A program made the translations under genes and the position numbers. The notes under the pieces are model-generated. The model was not told the origin of the DNA. It ran no database searches and saw only the letters and a list, made by a program, of their open reading frames with translations. A stretch of DNA of 13,112 nucleotides. It comes from Cyanobacteria bacterium K_DeepCast_35m_m2_023 (GTDB lineage: Bacteria > Cyanobacteriota > Cyanobacteriia > PCC-6307 > Cyanobiaceae). Where the stretch lies: NCBI GenBank assembly GCA_016882345.1, contig VGQR01000023.1:1-13112 (forward strand), in the 5' to 3' direction. Below, piece after piece: positions 1 through 6,163 of the stretch (its first letter is position 1; the number at the start of each line of letters is the position of its first letter).

Positions 1-453
1 TACGGCCAGTGGGGTAAGCACCGGAAAGATCGCCACTTTGAACGTGGTGTCCACCCAGTCCCGCTGTCGCTTGTTGAGGCGGGTGTAGTCGATCAGGTCG
101 ACGCCGTACTCGCGCAGGTGGCGTTTGAGTGAGTGACGGTAATGTTGTTGTTGGAGATCGAGCAGGGGCCTGAGCTTGGCCTGAATCGCCTCCAGTTGTT
201 GTTGGGGCGTCAGGCCATCTTCGCTGAGGGTGGTGATGCCGGCTTCCTGCTGTGACTTCAGTGAAGCCACCCGCACCATGAAGAATTCGTCGAGGTTGTT
301 GCTGAAGATGGCGCTGAACTTGGCCTGCTCGAGCAACGGTGTATGCTCATTGAGGGCCTCGGCCAGGACGCGGTAGTTGAAGTCGATCCAGCTGAGCTCC
401 CGGTTGAGCATGAGCTCTGGGGCCATGGACTCTGGTGTTTGCTCCTGCGTCAT
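1..453 (-). CDS. ppk1: Polyphosphate kinase 1, N-terminal part (cut by window edge)
   Basis: PPK1 reversibly transfers the gamma-phosphate of ATP onto inorganic polyphosphate, the main phosphate store of cyanobacteria. Only the first 151 codons are present; the frame stays open to base 1. The encoded N-terminus contains LMLNRELSWIDFNYRVLAEA, then FSAIFSNNLDEFFMVRVASL, and ends in FPVLTPLAV. These are the hallmark stretches of the PPK1 N-terminal domain; the catalytic histidine domains lie off the window. The chosen start is the ATG at 453-451, giving MTQEQTPESMAPELMLNREL; internal ATGs at about residues 10 and 15 are alternatives. An MFS gene lies 89 bases upstream on the same strand, so the two could be co-transcribed, though no promoter or terminator decides this. 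Family identity is secure; only the exact start is uncertain. Confidence 0.93.
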   Translation of the reverse strand, partial: MTQEQTPESMAPELMLNRELSWIDFNYRVLAEALNEHTPLLEQAKFSAIFSNNLDEFFMVRVASLKSQQEAGITTLSEDGLTPQQQLEAIQAKLRPLLDLQQQHYRHSLKRHLREYGVDLIDYTRLNKRQRDWVDTTFKVAIFPVLTPLAV

Positions 454-542
454 TGCCCTTCGTCTTCACGGCCGCCCTGAACGCCGGCGCCACCGCTGCC
501 TCTGTCGGCAAGGTAGCAATGCAGCCTCGATGGTTTTGGTGT

Positions 543-1799
543 TCAGCTTGCTTGACGGGCGGACTGGGGATCGCTGGGCAGGCCACCGTTGACCAGCAGC
601 ACCACGCCGACGAGCAGGACGGCCGCCAGCCAGAAGGGGCTGGTGTTGCCCAGGGTTTCGTAGGCGAGCCCCGCCAGGGGCGGTCCCACAAAGCTGCCCA
701 GGCTTTGCAGGCTTTGCAGGCTGCCGAGCGCCGACCCTTGGCCGCTGCCCTCGAGCCGGCGTGACACTAGGGCCCGCAGGCAAGGGGTCACCAGGCCCGT
801 GCCCAGGGCCAGCAGCGACACCGCCGGGAACACCACCCATGGGGCAGTGCTGGCGTTGGCCGTTGGAATCAGAAGACAGCCGGCGATCACCAGGCCCAGG
901 CCCGTCAGGCTCAGGCGCCATTCGCTATAGCGTTTGACCAGTGGCCCGATCAGGCCACCCTGCACCACGGTGGCGACCACCCCCACCACCAGGAAGGCCG
1001 CTCCCGCCAGCCCTGGACCCCAGGAGAAGCGTTGTTTGAAATACAGCACCAGGATGGCCGTAAAGCCATTGAAGGCCAGAAAAAACAGCAGAAAGGCCCC
1101 GCACAATAGCCGCACGCGGGGGTTGGCGAACACCTGGCCCAGCTGGTTGATCGGCTGCAAGTCCCGCTTGCGGGGCAGGGCAATCTGCGCGCTTGGAGGG
1201 TGGGTTTCAGGCAGCAGTGTCAGCACCAGGATCAGGTTGAGAATCTCGATGGCCACCGCCAGCAGCAACGGCAGGGTGACGTTGATGCGCCCCAGCAGGC
1301 CACCGGCGGCGGGGCCAAGAATGAACCCCAGGCCGAAGGCGACCCCGATCAGGCCGAACGCTTTGGCGCGTTTCTCGGGCGGTGAGATGTCGGCCAGGAC
1401 CGCACCGGCCGTGGCGGCGGTGCCACCGCTGACCCCATCGATCAGCCGGGCTATGAACAACAGGGCGAGGGGGACCCCCGCTGCCCGGGCCGCCGGCGCC
1501 AGTTGCTGCCAGGGAAAGATCAGGGTGAAGGCAAACAGCCCCAGCCCCAGCACCGATCCGGACACACAGACCGCGATCACGGGTTTGCGGCCGTAGCGAT
1601 CGCTGAGCGCGCCGATCAGAGGCGTCACCAGGAACTGGGCCACCGCGTAGCTGCCGGTGAGCAGACCCAGGACGCGGCCGTCACCGGTGAAGCTCGCCAG
1701 CAGAAACGGCAACAGGGGAAAGATCAGGGTTTCGCCCAGCCGGTCATTCAGCAGGGTGAGAAAGGCACACAGGTAGGTGGAGGGGCGCTTCAAGCGCAC
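543..1799 (-). CDS. MFS transporter, DHA1/TetA-like proton antiporter
   Basis: A roughly 418-residue inner-membrane protein of the major facilitator superfamily, close to the usual 400 residues of 12-helix drug/H+ antiporters. It opens with a hydrophobic first helix region (TYLCAFLTLLNDRLGE). It carries motif A between helices 2 and 3 (GALSDRYGRK, about residues 63-72) and a helix-5 antiporter-type Gly/Pro segment (FGLGFILGPAAGGLLG), which points to export. A cytoplasmic loop rich in charged residues (LPRKRDLQPINQLGQ) separates the two halves. The substrate cannot be read from sequence. The chosen start is GTG at 1799, just before the conserved LKRPSTYL stretch. A TTG at 1832 is in frame and would add 11 residues. 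A GGAGGAA (reverse of 1816-1822) lies 16 bases before the GTG, too far to be decisive. ppk1 follows 89 bases downstream. Confidence 0.85.
   Translation of the reverse strand: MRLKRPSTYLCAFLTLLNDRLGETLIFPLLPFLLASFTGDGRVLGLLTGSYAVAQFLVTPLIGALSDRYGRKPVIAVCVSGSVLGLGLFAFTLIFPWQQLAPAARAAGVPLALLFIARLIDGVSGGTAATAGAVLADISPPEKRAKAFGLIGVAFGLGFILGPAAGGLLGRINVTLPLLLAVAIEILNLILVLTLLPETHPPSAQIALPRKRDLQPINQLGQVFANPRVRLLCGAFLLFFLAFNGFTAILVLYFKQRFSWGPGLAGAAFLVVGVVATVVQGGLIGPLVKRYSEWRLSLTGLGLVIAGCLLIPTANASTAPWVVFPAVSLLALGTGLVTPCLRALVSRRLEGSGQGSALGSLQSLQSLGSFVGPPLAGLAYETLGNTSPFWLAAVLLVGVVLLVNGGLPSDPQSARQAS
701..718. repeat. 9-bp tandem duplication inside the MFS gene
   Basis: GGCTTTGCA occurs twice head to tail. 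On the minus strand it encodes the repeated Ser-Leu-Gln of the SLQSLQSLG stretch in a late transmembrane region of the transporter. It stays in frame and probably reflects local duplication; I infer no regulatory role. Confidence 0.6.
1596..1603. repeat. HIP1 octamer GCGATCGC
   Basis: An exact copy of the highly iterated palindrome found in many cyanobacterial genomes, here inside the MFS gene. It is a taxonomic hint more than a functional site; other exact copies are at 8118 and 12293. Confidence 0.7.
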
Positions 1800-1883
1800 G
1801 GCGGGACCCCGATGGTTCCTCCAGTTCAGCAAAGGCCCGGACGGGCAGCTTGGGCTAAACCGTGCTCAGCCGGATGTCGAACC

Positions 1884-2258
1884 ATGTTGCAACCGCTTGT
1901 TGTGACCACCACGTTCACGGTTGAGGGCTACGCGATCCGCGAGTACAAGGGCATCGTGCGCGGCATCGTTGTGCGCTCGCCCACCCTGGTGCAGGGTTTT
2001 CTGGGCGGGCTCAAGCAGCTCATCGGTGGCCGTATCGGCGCCTACACCGAGATGTGCGAGCAGACGCGGGAGGCGGCTTACAACCAGATGGTCGAGCAGG
2101 CGCTGCTGCTGGGGGCCAATGCCATCGTCGGCACCCGCTACGACGGGTCCGATGTCACCAGCGGCAGTGGCGGCGCCACCGAGGTGCTCTGCTACGGCAC
2201 AGCCGTGGTGATCGAGCCGGTGCCGGCCCCACAACGACCGCGCTATCTGCCGACCTGA
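1884..2258 (+). CDS. YbjQ/UPF0145 family protein
   Basis: A 124-residue soluble protein of the YbjQ/UPF0145 family (sometimes labelled heavy-metal-binding domain), whose biochemical role is not settled. Family features seen are the N-terminal VTTTFTVEGYAIREYKGIVRG, the central GLKQLIGGRIGAYTEMCEQTREAAYNQMVEQA, and the following GANAIVGTRYDGSDV with EVLCYGTAVVI at the end. YbjQ-like proteins are usually just over 100 residues, so the Pro-rich tail (PVPAPQRPRYLPT) is a short extension. The ATG at 1884 was chosen because the family's conserved sequence begins a few residues later; the frame is open further upstream, but that part is antisense to the MFS gene. It is divergent from the MFS gene and convergent with narM. 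Function unknown. Confidence 0.85.
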   Translation: MLQPLVVTTTFTVEGYAIREYKGIVRGIVVRSPTLVQGFLGGLKQLIGGRIGAYTEMCEQTREAAYNQMVEQALLLGANAIVGTRYDGSDVTSGSGGATEVLCYGTAVVIEPVPAPQRPRYLPT

Positions 2259-2280
2259 GCACCCGGCGCCGTGAGCCGCA

Positions 2281-2298
2281 GACCCCATGCCCGGGGTC
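2281..2298. terminator. Possible shared hairpin between convergent ybjQ-like and narM genes
   Basis: GACCCC, a six-base loop and GGGGTC form a perfect 6-bp GC-rich stem in the 38 bases between the two converging stop codons, overlapping the narM stop. No T-tract follows on either strand, so this is at best a weak or factor-dependent end signal. A competing pairing of ACCCCA (2282-2287) with TGGGGT (2304-2309) is also possible. Confidence 0.25.
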
Positions 2299-2791
2299 AG
2301 GTCTGGGGTGCCAGCGCCCCGAACTCGGCCAGGGCACGCGGCAGGTTGCGGTGCTCGTGCCCCGGATGGCTCAGTTTCACCAGGGCGAAGCGTTGCAGTT
2401 CGTTGAGCCCTGACCAGGCGCTGGTCAAGGGCGTGAGGCCCAGCTGCCTGCAGCTGGCCAGCACGGTGTCCGGCCAGGCCTCGGGTTGTTGCCAGGGCTC
2501 GTGCAGCGGCGCTGGCAAGGGGGTGGCTGGGCCGGGGCTGAGCTCGGCCGTGCGCTGCACGAGGTGATCGTGCAGGTTGGCAATGGCCTCCGGGTCATCA
2601 GACCAGGCCAGTAGAGCCTGCCGTTCGGCCTCGGTCAGCTCGGTCCAATGCACCAGCTTGAGCTTGAGGCCGGCCAGGTCGAGCTTGCGGCGCACCGCCA
2701 TCGGAATGCAGCGCAGATCGGCGGTGAATTCGGCCTCAAAACTGAAGCAGTGGCTGCGCAGGTCCATCGCCGTTGCTGTGCTGCTGGTCAT
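2297..2791 (-). CDS. narM: Nitrate reductase-associated protein NarM
   Basis: NarM is a small soluble protein needed in cyanobacteria for an active ferredoxin-dependent assimilatory nitrate reductase (NarB); its exact step, maturation or stability, is not resolved. The 164-residue product shows the family signature near the N-terminus: FSFEAEF followed by [19 protein letters not shown] (about residues 26-44), then [13 protein letters not shown], and a C-terminal half with [30 protein letters not shown]. Length agrees with the family. The start is the ATG at 2791-2789; a second in-frame ATG eight codons later ([10 protein letters not shown]) is an alternative, because family similarity begins about there. 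It is divergent from moaC across 52 bases. Its enzyme narB is not in this window, but its place beside Moco synthesis genes fits nitrate assimilation. Confidence 0.88.
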   Translation of the reverse strand: MTSSTATAMDLRSHCFSFEAEFTADLRCIPMAVRRKLDLAGLKLKLVHWTELTEAERQALLAWSDDPEAIANLHDHLVQRTAELSPGPATPLPAPLHEPWQQPEAWPDTVLASCRQLGLTPLTSAWSGLNELQRFALVKLSHPGHEHRNLPRALAEFGALAPQT

Positions 2792-2843
2792 GGATCAGTG
2801 TGGGGCCGGGCCGGGCAAGCTGGTGTCAGTGCCGATTGCCCGC

Positions 2844-3353
2844 ATGAGCGAGCTCACCCATCTCAACGCTGCCGGCGAGGTGCACATGATCGAAGTGGGG
2901 GATCGGACCCCCAGTCGCCGTGAGGCCACCGCCGAGGGGTTCATCGCCATGGCTCCCGATGTGCTCGCCCTGGTGCTGGACGGCCGCGCCGCCAAAGGCG
3001 ATGTGCTGGCGGTGGCCCGGGTGGCGGCGATCCAGGCGGCCAAGCGCACCTGGGAGCTGATCCCCCTGTGCCACCCGATCGCCCTCAGTGGCGTGTCGGT
3101 TCTGATTGAGGCCAGCGCCGACGCGGCTGGCTTGCGGCTCGAGGCCACCGCCCGCACCACCAGCAGCACCGGCGTTGAGATGGAGGCTCTCGCCGCCGTG
3201 CAGGTTGGCTTGCTCACCCTTTACGACATGGTGAAGTCGGCGGATCCGGCGATGACGATTGGTCCGGTGCGGCTGTTGGCCAAGAGCGGAGGACGCCATG
3301 GCGACTGGCGTCATCCCGCCGCTGCCCCAGCCAGCGAAGCCAATCACGGCTGA
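2844..3353 (+). CDS. moaC: Cyclic pyranopterin monophosphate synthase MoaC
   Basis: MoaC converts the MoaA product (3',8-cyclo-7,8-dihydro-GTP) to cyclic pyranopterin monophosphate, completing the first stage of Moco synthesis in the cytoplasm. The 169-residue product starts [20 protein letters not shown], as typical MoaC does. Conserved active-site positions are visible: K51 in AAKGDV, H77 in LCHPIAL, E112 and E114 in GVEMEAL, and D128 and K131 in LYDMVKSAD. The C-terminal [12 protein letters not shown] resembles the family's GGKSG end, followed by a short Ala-rich tail. The start is the ATG at 2844. In-frame GTG 2823 and ATG 2790 would add 7 or 18 residues not typical of MoaC. It faces moaE tail to tail (59-base gap), so it is not in the moaA-D-E transcript. 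Confidence 0.95.
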   Translation: MSELTHLNAAGEVHMIEVGDRTPSRREATAEGFIAMAPDVLALVLDGRAAKGDVLAVARVAAIQAAKRTWELIPLCHPIALSGVSVLIEASADAAGLRLEATARTTSSTGVEMEALAAVQVGLLTLYDMVKSADPAMTIGPVRLLAKSGGRHGDWRHPAAAPASEANHG

Positions 3354-3412
3354 CCCCTCTGGCGGCTGGGCCCGCTCCTGTGTCGCAGGGCTGCGGCTCC
3401 GGTGTTGCCAGC

Positions 3413-3880
3413 TCAGAGCGGTGTGTTGCCGTTAAGCCATTGACGGCGGCCATCGGTTCGCCATTCGCGCTTCCAGAAGGGAGCGTCGTGTTTGAGGCTC
3501 TCGAGCAGCTCGTGGCAGCAGCGTTGAGCTGGACCACGGCGATCGGCGCCGACGGCCACTAGCACGATCGCCTCGCCCGGCAGCACCCGACCGATGCGAT
3601 GTTCGATCAGACAGCTGCTGACGCCGTGACGGCGACAGCAATGGTCGGCCAGCTGCTCGAGCTGCCGTTCGGTCATGCCCGGGTAGTGCTCCAGCTCCAG
3701 GGCCTCCAGGGCCACGCCATCGCCGGCGGTGGGTCGCACGCGACCCACGAACAGGCTCTCGGCGGCGTTGCTGCTGTCCCGTTGTGCGAGCTCGTCGTGC
3801 CAGACCTCGAGTCGCGCCAACGCATCGAACCGCGCGCTGTGCAGCGTGATCCTCAAGCTCAGATCGGGTGTGCTCTCCAT
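3413..3880 (-). CDS. moaE: Molybdopterin synthase catalytic (large) subunit MoaE
   Basis: MoaE pairs with thiocarboxylated MoaD to insert the two dithiolene sulfurs into cyclic pyranopterin monophosphate, giving molybdopterin. The 155-residue product has the expected order of motifs: SLFVGRVR (residues 43-49), LEHYPGM (63-69), HRIGRVLPGEA (94-104), VLVAVGADRR (106-115), and the lysines of LKHDAPFWKRE (K130, K137) that line the active site in characterised homologues. The usual His after VAVGA is Arg-Arg here, a modest variation. The start ATG at 3880-3878 is only 5 bases after the moaD stop, so the two are surely co-transcribed and probably translationally coupled. It is the last gene of the moaA-moaD-moaE run. 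Confidence 0.95.
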   Translation of the reverse strand: MESTPDLSLRITLHSARFDALARLEVWHDELAQRDSSNAAESLFVGRVRPTAGDGVALEALELEHYPGMTERQLEQLADHCCRRHGVSSCLIEHRIGRVLPGEAIVLVAVGADRRGPAQRCCHELLESLKHDAPFWKREWRTDGRRQWLNGNTPL

Positions 3881-3885
3881 GCTGC

Positions 3886-4176
3886 TCAGCCGCCGCTGAT
3901 GGGCGGTAGGAAGGCCAATTCGTCTCCGGGCTGCAGGACCGTGTCGGGATCTGCAAAGTGCTGGTTGACGGCGGTCCGCACGCTGTCAAAGCTCCCGTCC
4001 AGCGCCAGCGCCATCCAGATCGCGCGCGGGGTCTGGGGGCTGGCCGTCCGACTCCCCGGGGGGATGGCGGCCTGCTGACTCGGCCAGTCCCGTTCGGCCC
4101 AGCCGGCCTGTTCGCGCAGGGCGGCAAACAGGCGTACGCGAATCGGCGAAGCGGCGTTGCTGGATGGATCGGCCAT
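3886..4176 (-). CDS. moaD: Molybdopterin synthase sulfur carrier subunit MoaD
   Basis: MoaD is a ubiquitin-fold protein whose C-terminal glycine is thiocarboxylated and donates sulfur to MoaE-bound precursor. The 96-residue product has the N-terminal strand IRVRLFAALREQAG, the late VNQHFADPDTVLQPGDELAFLPPISGG, and the obligatory terminal Gly-Gly. It is somewhat longer than the usual 80-90 residues. The extra length lies in a Pro/Ser-rich middle segment (AAIPPGSRTASPQTP) and an N-terminal leader. The start is ATG at 4176; a GTG at 4185 (adding MTA in front) is equally possible. It sits 57 bases after the moaA stop and 5 bases before moaE. Identity rests on position plus the C-terminal PPISGG motif and is firm. 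Confidence 0.92.
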   Translation of the reverse strand: MADPSSNAASPIRVRLFAALREQAGWAERDWPSQQAAIPPGSRTASPQTPRAIWMALALDGSFDSVRTAVNQHFADPDTVLQPGDELAFLPPISGG

Positions 4177-4233
4177 GGCCGTCACGCTACCCAGGGCGGT
4201 TGGTTGATGTGCGGCGGCGAGTCAGGGTTCGCT

Positions 4234-5277
4234 TCAGCCCCCCAGGTAGGCCATTTCGGCGTGGCGAGGGCTGGCATGGGGTGGCATCTGGCTTTGCCGT
4301 TCTTCGCTGTAGCGATCGTTGCGGCTTTGCCACAGGGAGGCGATCGTTGCGGTCAGGGCTCCGGGAGGCGTGTCTGTCTGCAGCCAGGGGCGCAGGTCGA
4401 GGCCGCTGCTGGGTTCGGCAAACAGGCAGGTGTAGGCGACGCCATCGGCGGTGACGCGCAGGCGGTTGCAATCCCCACAGAAGGGGTTGCTGATCGAGGC
4501 GACCACGGCCAGTTGACCGCCCCCATCGCGGTAGCGCCAACGGCTGGCGGTGCCGTGCTGCGGCCGACCCAGGGGCTCCAGCGGCCAGCGCGTGCTCAGG
4601 CGTTGCACCATCTCGGTGGCGCTCAGCACGGCGTTGGGTTGCCAGCTGTTGCGGTTGCCCACATCCATGAATTCGATCAGGCGCAGTTCCACCCCGTGGG
4701 TCCGTGCCAGCTCGGCCAGGGGCAGCAGCTGGTCGTCGTTGACGCCCCGTTGGATCACGGCGTTGAGTTTGAGGGCGCCATGGGCCGGGTCAAAGCCGGC
4801 GGCTCGGGCGTGCTCGAGCGCAGTCAGCACCTGGTGCAGGGTGCGCTCGCCGGCGGCTGAGTCGGCCAGGCCTGCCATGCGCGCCACCGCCGCTCCGTTG
4901 GCCCCATCGAGGCTCAGGGTGAGGCGATCCAGGCCCGCCGCCCTGAGGCCCAGGGCCCGTTCGCGGCTGAGCAGGGTGCCATTGCTGGTGAGGGCGATCT
5001 CGCGCAGGCCGTGCTGGCGCAGGGGTTGGGCCGCCCTGATCAGGGCCTCCAGCCCGCGATGGAGCAGGGGTTCGCCGCCGGTGAGCCTCAGACTGCTGGC
5101 CCCCAGCGCAACGGCCGCGCTGATCACCGCCAACCGCTGCTCGCCACTAAGCAGCCCCGGTGGTTCCTGGCCATCCGGGAGGCAGTAGGGGCAGGCCAGG
5201 TTGCAGCGTGCTGTCAGCGACAGTCGCAACACCCCCAGGGGGCGCTTCAGCTGATCGTGGGTCGGGGACGGCTGCAT
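4234..5277 (-). CDS. moaA: GTP 3',8-cyclase MoaA (radical SAM)
   Basis: MoaA is the radical-SAM enzyme that rearranges GTP to 3',8-cyclo-7,8-dihydro-GTP, the first step of Moco synthesis. The 347-residue product carries the N-terminal SAM [4Fe-4S] motif LSLTARCNLACPYC (C25, C29, C32) and the glycine motif LRLTGGEPLL (63-72). It also has SLDGANG and, near the C-terminus, the second cluster motif C267-x2-C270-x13-C284 in FCGDCNRLRVTADGVAYTCLF. It ends in Gly-Gly, required for activity in studied MoaA proteins. The start is ATG at 5277-5275, about 24 residues before the first Cys as usual; the open frame continues further upstream but lacks family sequence and runs antisense to the regulator gene. 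It is first in the moaA-moaD-moaE run and divergent from a LuxR-type regulator, 93 bases between starts. Confidence 0.96.
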   Translation of the reverse strand: MQPSPTHDQLKRPLGVLRLSLTARCNLACPYCLPDGQEPPGLLSGEQRLAVISAAVALGASSLRLTGGEPLLHRGLEALIRAAQPLRQHGLREIALTSNGTLLSRERALGLRAAGLDRLTLSLDGANGAAVARMAGLADSAAGERTLHQVLTALEHARAAGFDPAHGALKLNAVIQRGVNDDQLLPLAELARTHGVELRLIEFMDVGNRNSWQPNAVLSATEMVQRLSTRWPLEPLGRPQHGTASRWRYRDGGGQLAVVASISNPFCGDCNRLRVTADGVAYTCLFAEPSSGLDLRPWLQTDTPPGALTATIASLWQSRNDRYSEERQSQMPPHASPRHAEMAYLGG

Positions 5278-5370
5278 GGGCCAGACGCTAGGGGCACCGG
5301 CACCGCGATCTGTCGGCGCTTGTTCAGGTCGACCAATCGTCGGCAGCACAACCCTGCACGGCGCCGACCC

Positions 5371-6087
5371 ATGAGACTGGAGCCCATGCAGGATCAGCAA
5401 CGGTTGCGTGATTACACAGCCCTGCAGGTGCATCAGCACCTGCAGGGCTGGCGTCTGTTGATTGCCACGGCCCATCGGGCTTACGCCAACCTGTTGACCC
5501 TGCAGTTGCAGGAGGCGCAGCCCGACCCGCCCTTGTTGCCGCAGTGCCTGCTGGCGGTCTGCGAGACCTGCGATGCCCTGCGTGCCCATCTGCCTGCCGA
5601 GACCGCCAACGTGCTGCTGCTGACCGAGATCAGCCTCAAGGACGGGCCGGTGCTGCCCTTGCTACAGGAGCTGCGCCAACGGGAGCACCCGCCGTGCATC
5701 CTGGTTGCGATGGCCGAGCCTCTGCAGGCGGCGCTGGCACGGGCTGCCTGGCGTCTGGGTGTGAACGCGCTGGTTTGCAGCGATCATTACGGCAGTGGTG
5801 AGCTGGTCGGCGCCCTTGAGGCCGTGGCCCAGCAGCGGCGCTATCGCGGACCCGCGTTTGCAGGCTTGCTGGACGACGGCGGACCGGCCAGCGATGCGCT
5901 CAGCCAACGGGAGCTGGAGGTAATGCCCCTGCTGGCCCAAGGGCTGACCAATCGGCAGATCGCTGCGCGTCTGCAGATCGCCGAGGTCACGGCCCGCGAT
6001 CACGTGCAGCGCATCATGCAGAAGTTGCAGGTCGGTGACCGCACGGCCGCGGCAGCCCTGGCGGTGCGCATGGGTCTGGTGCCCTGA
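5371..6087 (+). CDS. LuxR/NarL-type regulator with degenerate receiver domain
   Basis: A 238-residue transcription regulator. Residues about 176-236 are a clear LuxR-type helix-turn-helix: LSQRELEVMPLLAQGLTNRQIAARLQIAEVTARDHVQRIMQKLQV. Residues about 30-155 have the pattern of a CheY-like receiver (WRLLIATAHR, VLLLTEISLKDGPVL, LGVNALVCSDHYGSGELVGAL). However, the position where the phosphorylated Asp normally sits holds Glu (E86), and the conserved Lys position before the last helix appears to be Cys136. It therefore probably does not follow normal Asp phosphorylation; Glu may mimic the active state. No histidine kinase is adjacent. The start is ATG 5371; ATG 5386 (MQDQQRL) is an alternative preceded very closely by GGAG. 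It is divergent from moaA and 76 bases upstream of the chitinase gene, either of which could be a target. A perfect 15-bp inverted repeat lies within codons 16-27. Confidence 0.85.
   Translation: MRLEPMQDQQRLRDYTALQVHQHLQGWRLLIATAHRAYANLLTLQLQEAQPDPPLLPQCLLAVCETCDALRAHLPAETANVLLLTEISLKDGPVLPLLQELRQREHPPCILVAMAEPLQAALARAAWRLGVNALVCSDHYGSGELVGALEAVAQQRRYRGPAFAGLLDDGGPASDALSQRELEVMPLLAQGLTNRQIAARLQIAEVTARDHVQRIMQKLQVGDRTAAAALAVRMGLVP
5417..5450. repeat. Perfect 15-bp inverted repeat with 4-base loop
   Basis: The arm CAGCCCTGCAGGTGC (5417-5431) is followed by ATCA and then its exact reverse complement (5436-5450). It lies about 46 bases inside the LuxR-type regulator gene and encodes ALQVHQHLQG. 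It is the strongest dyad I found in the window. It could be an operator for a dimeric regulator (its centre is about 156 bases from the moaA start) or a stable mRNA hairpin near the 5' end of the regulator message. No function is shown by the sequence alone. Confidence 0.85.
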
Positions 6088-6111
6088 GGGAATCCTTCAT
6101 CTGCAGGATGT

Positions 6112-6135
6112 GGTGCCCTGGGCGGGGCAGGCACC
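6112..6135. repeat. Small inverted repeat between regulator and chitinase genes
   Basis: GGTGCC (6112-6117) and GGCACC (6130-6135) can pair around a 12-base loop; an alternative inner pairing is TGCCC with GGGCA. There is no following T-run, so a terminator role is doubtful. The 10-mer TGGTGCCCTG at 6111-6120 also occurs at 6077-6086, at the end of the regulator gene. Confidence 0.3.
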
Positions 6136-6163
6136 GTGACGTCAGACCGAGGACGCACCTGTC

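Noticed and set aside
1503..1883. Long N-terminal extension of the YbjQ-like gene
   Set aside because: It is antisense to the MFS gene; family similarity starts at the ATG at 1884.
5278..5589. 104-residue N-terminal extension of moaA
   Set aside because: It lies antisense to the LuxR-type regulator, and MoaA proteins normally start about 20-25 residues before the first cysteine motif.
6077..6120. Direct repeat TGGTGCCCTG (6077-6086 and 6111-6120) as a mobile-element target duplication
   Set aside because: Only 24 bases lie between the copies, with no element or terminal inverted repeats; most likely chance or local duplication.
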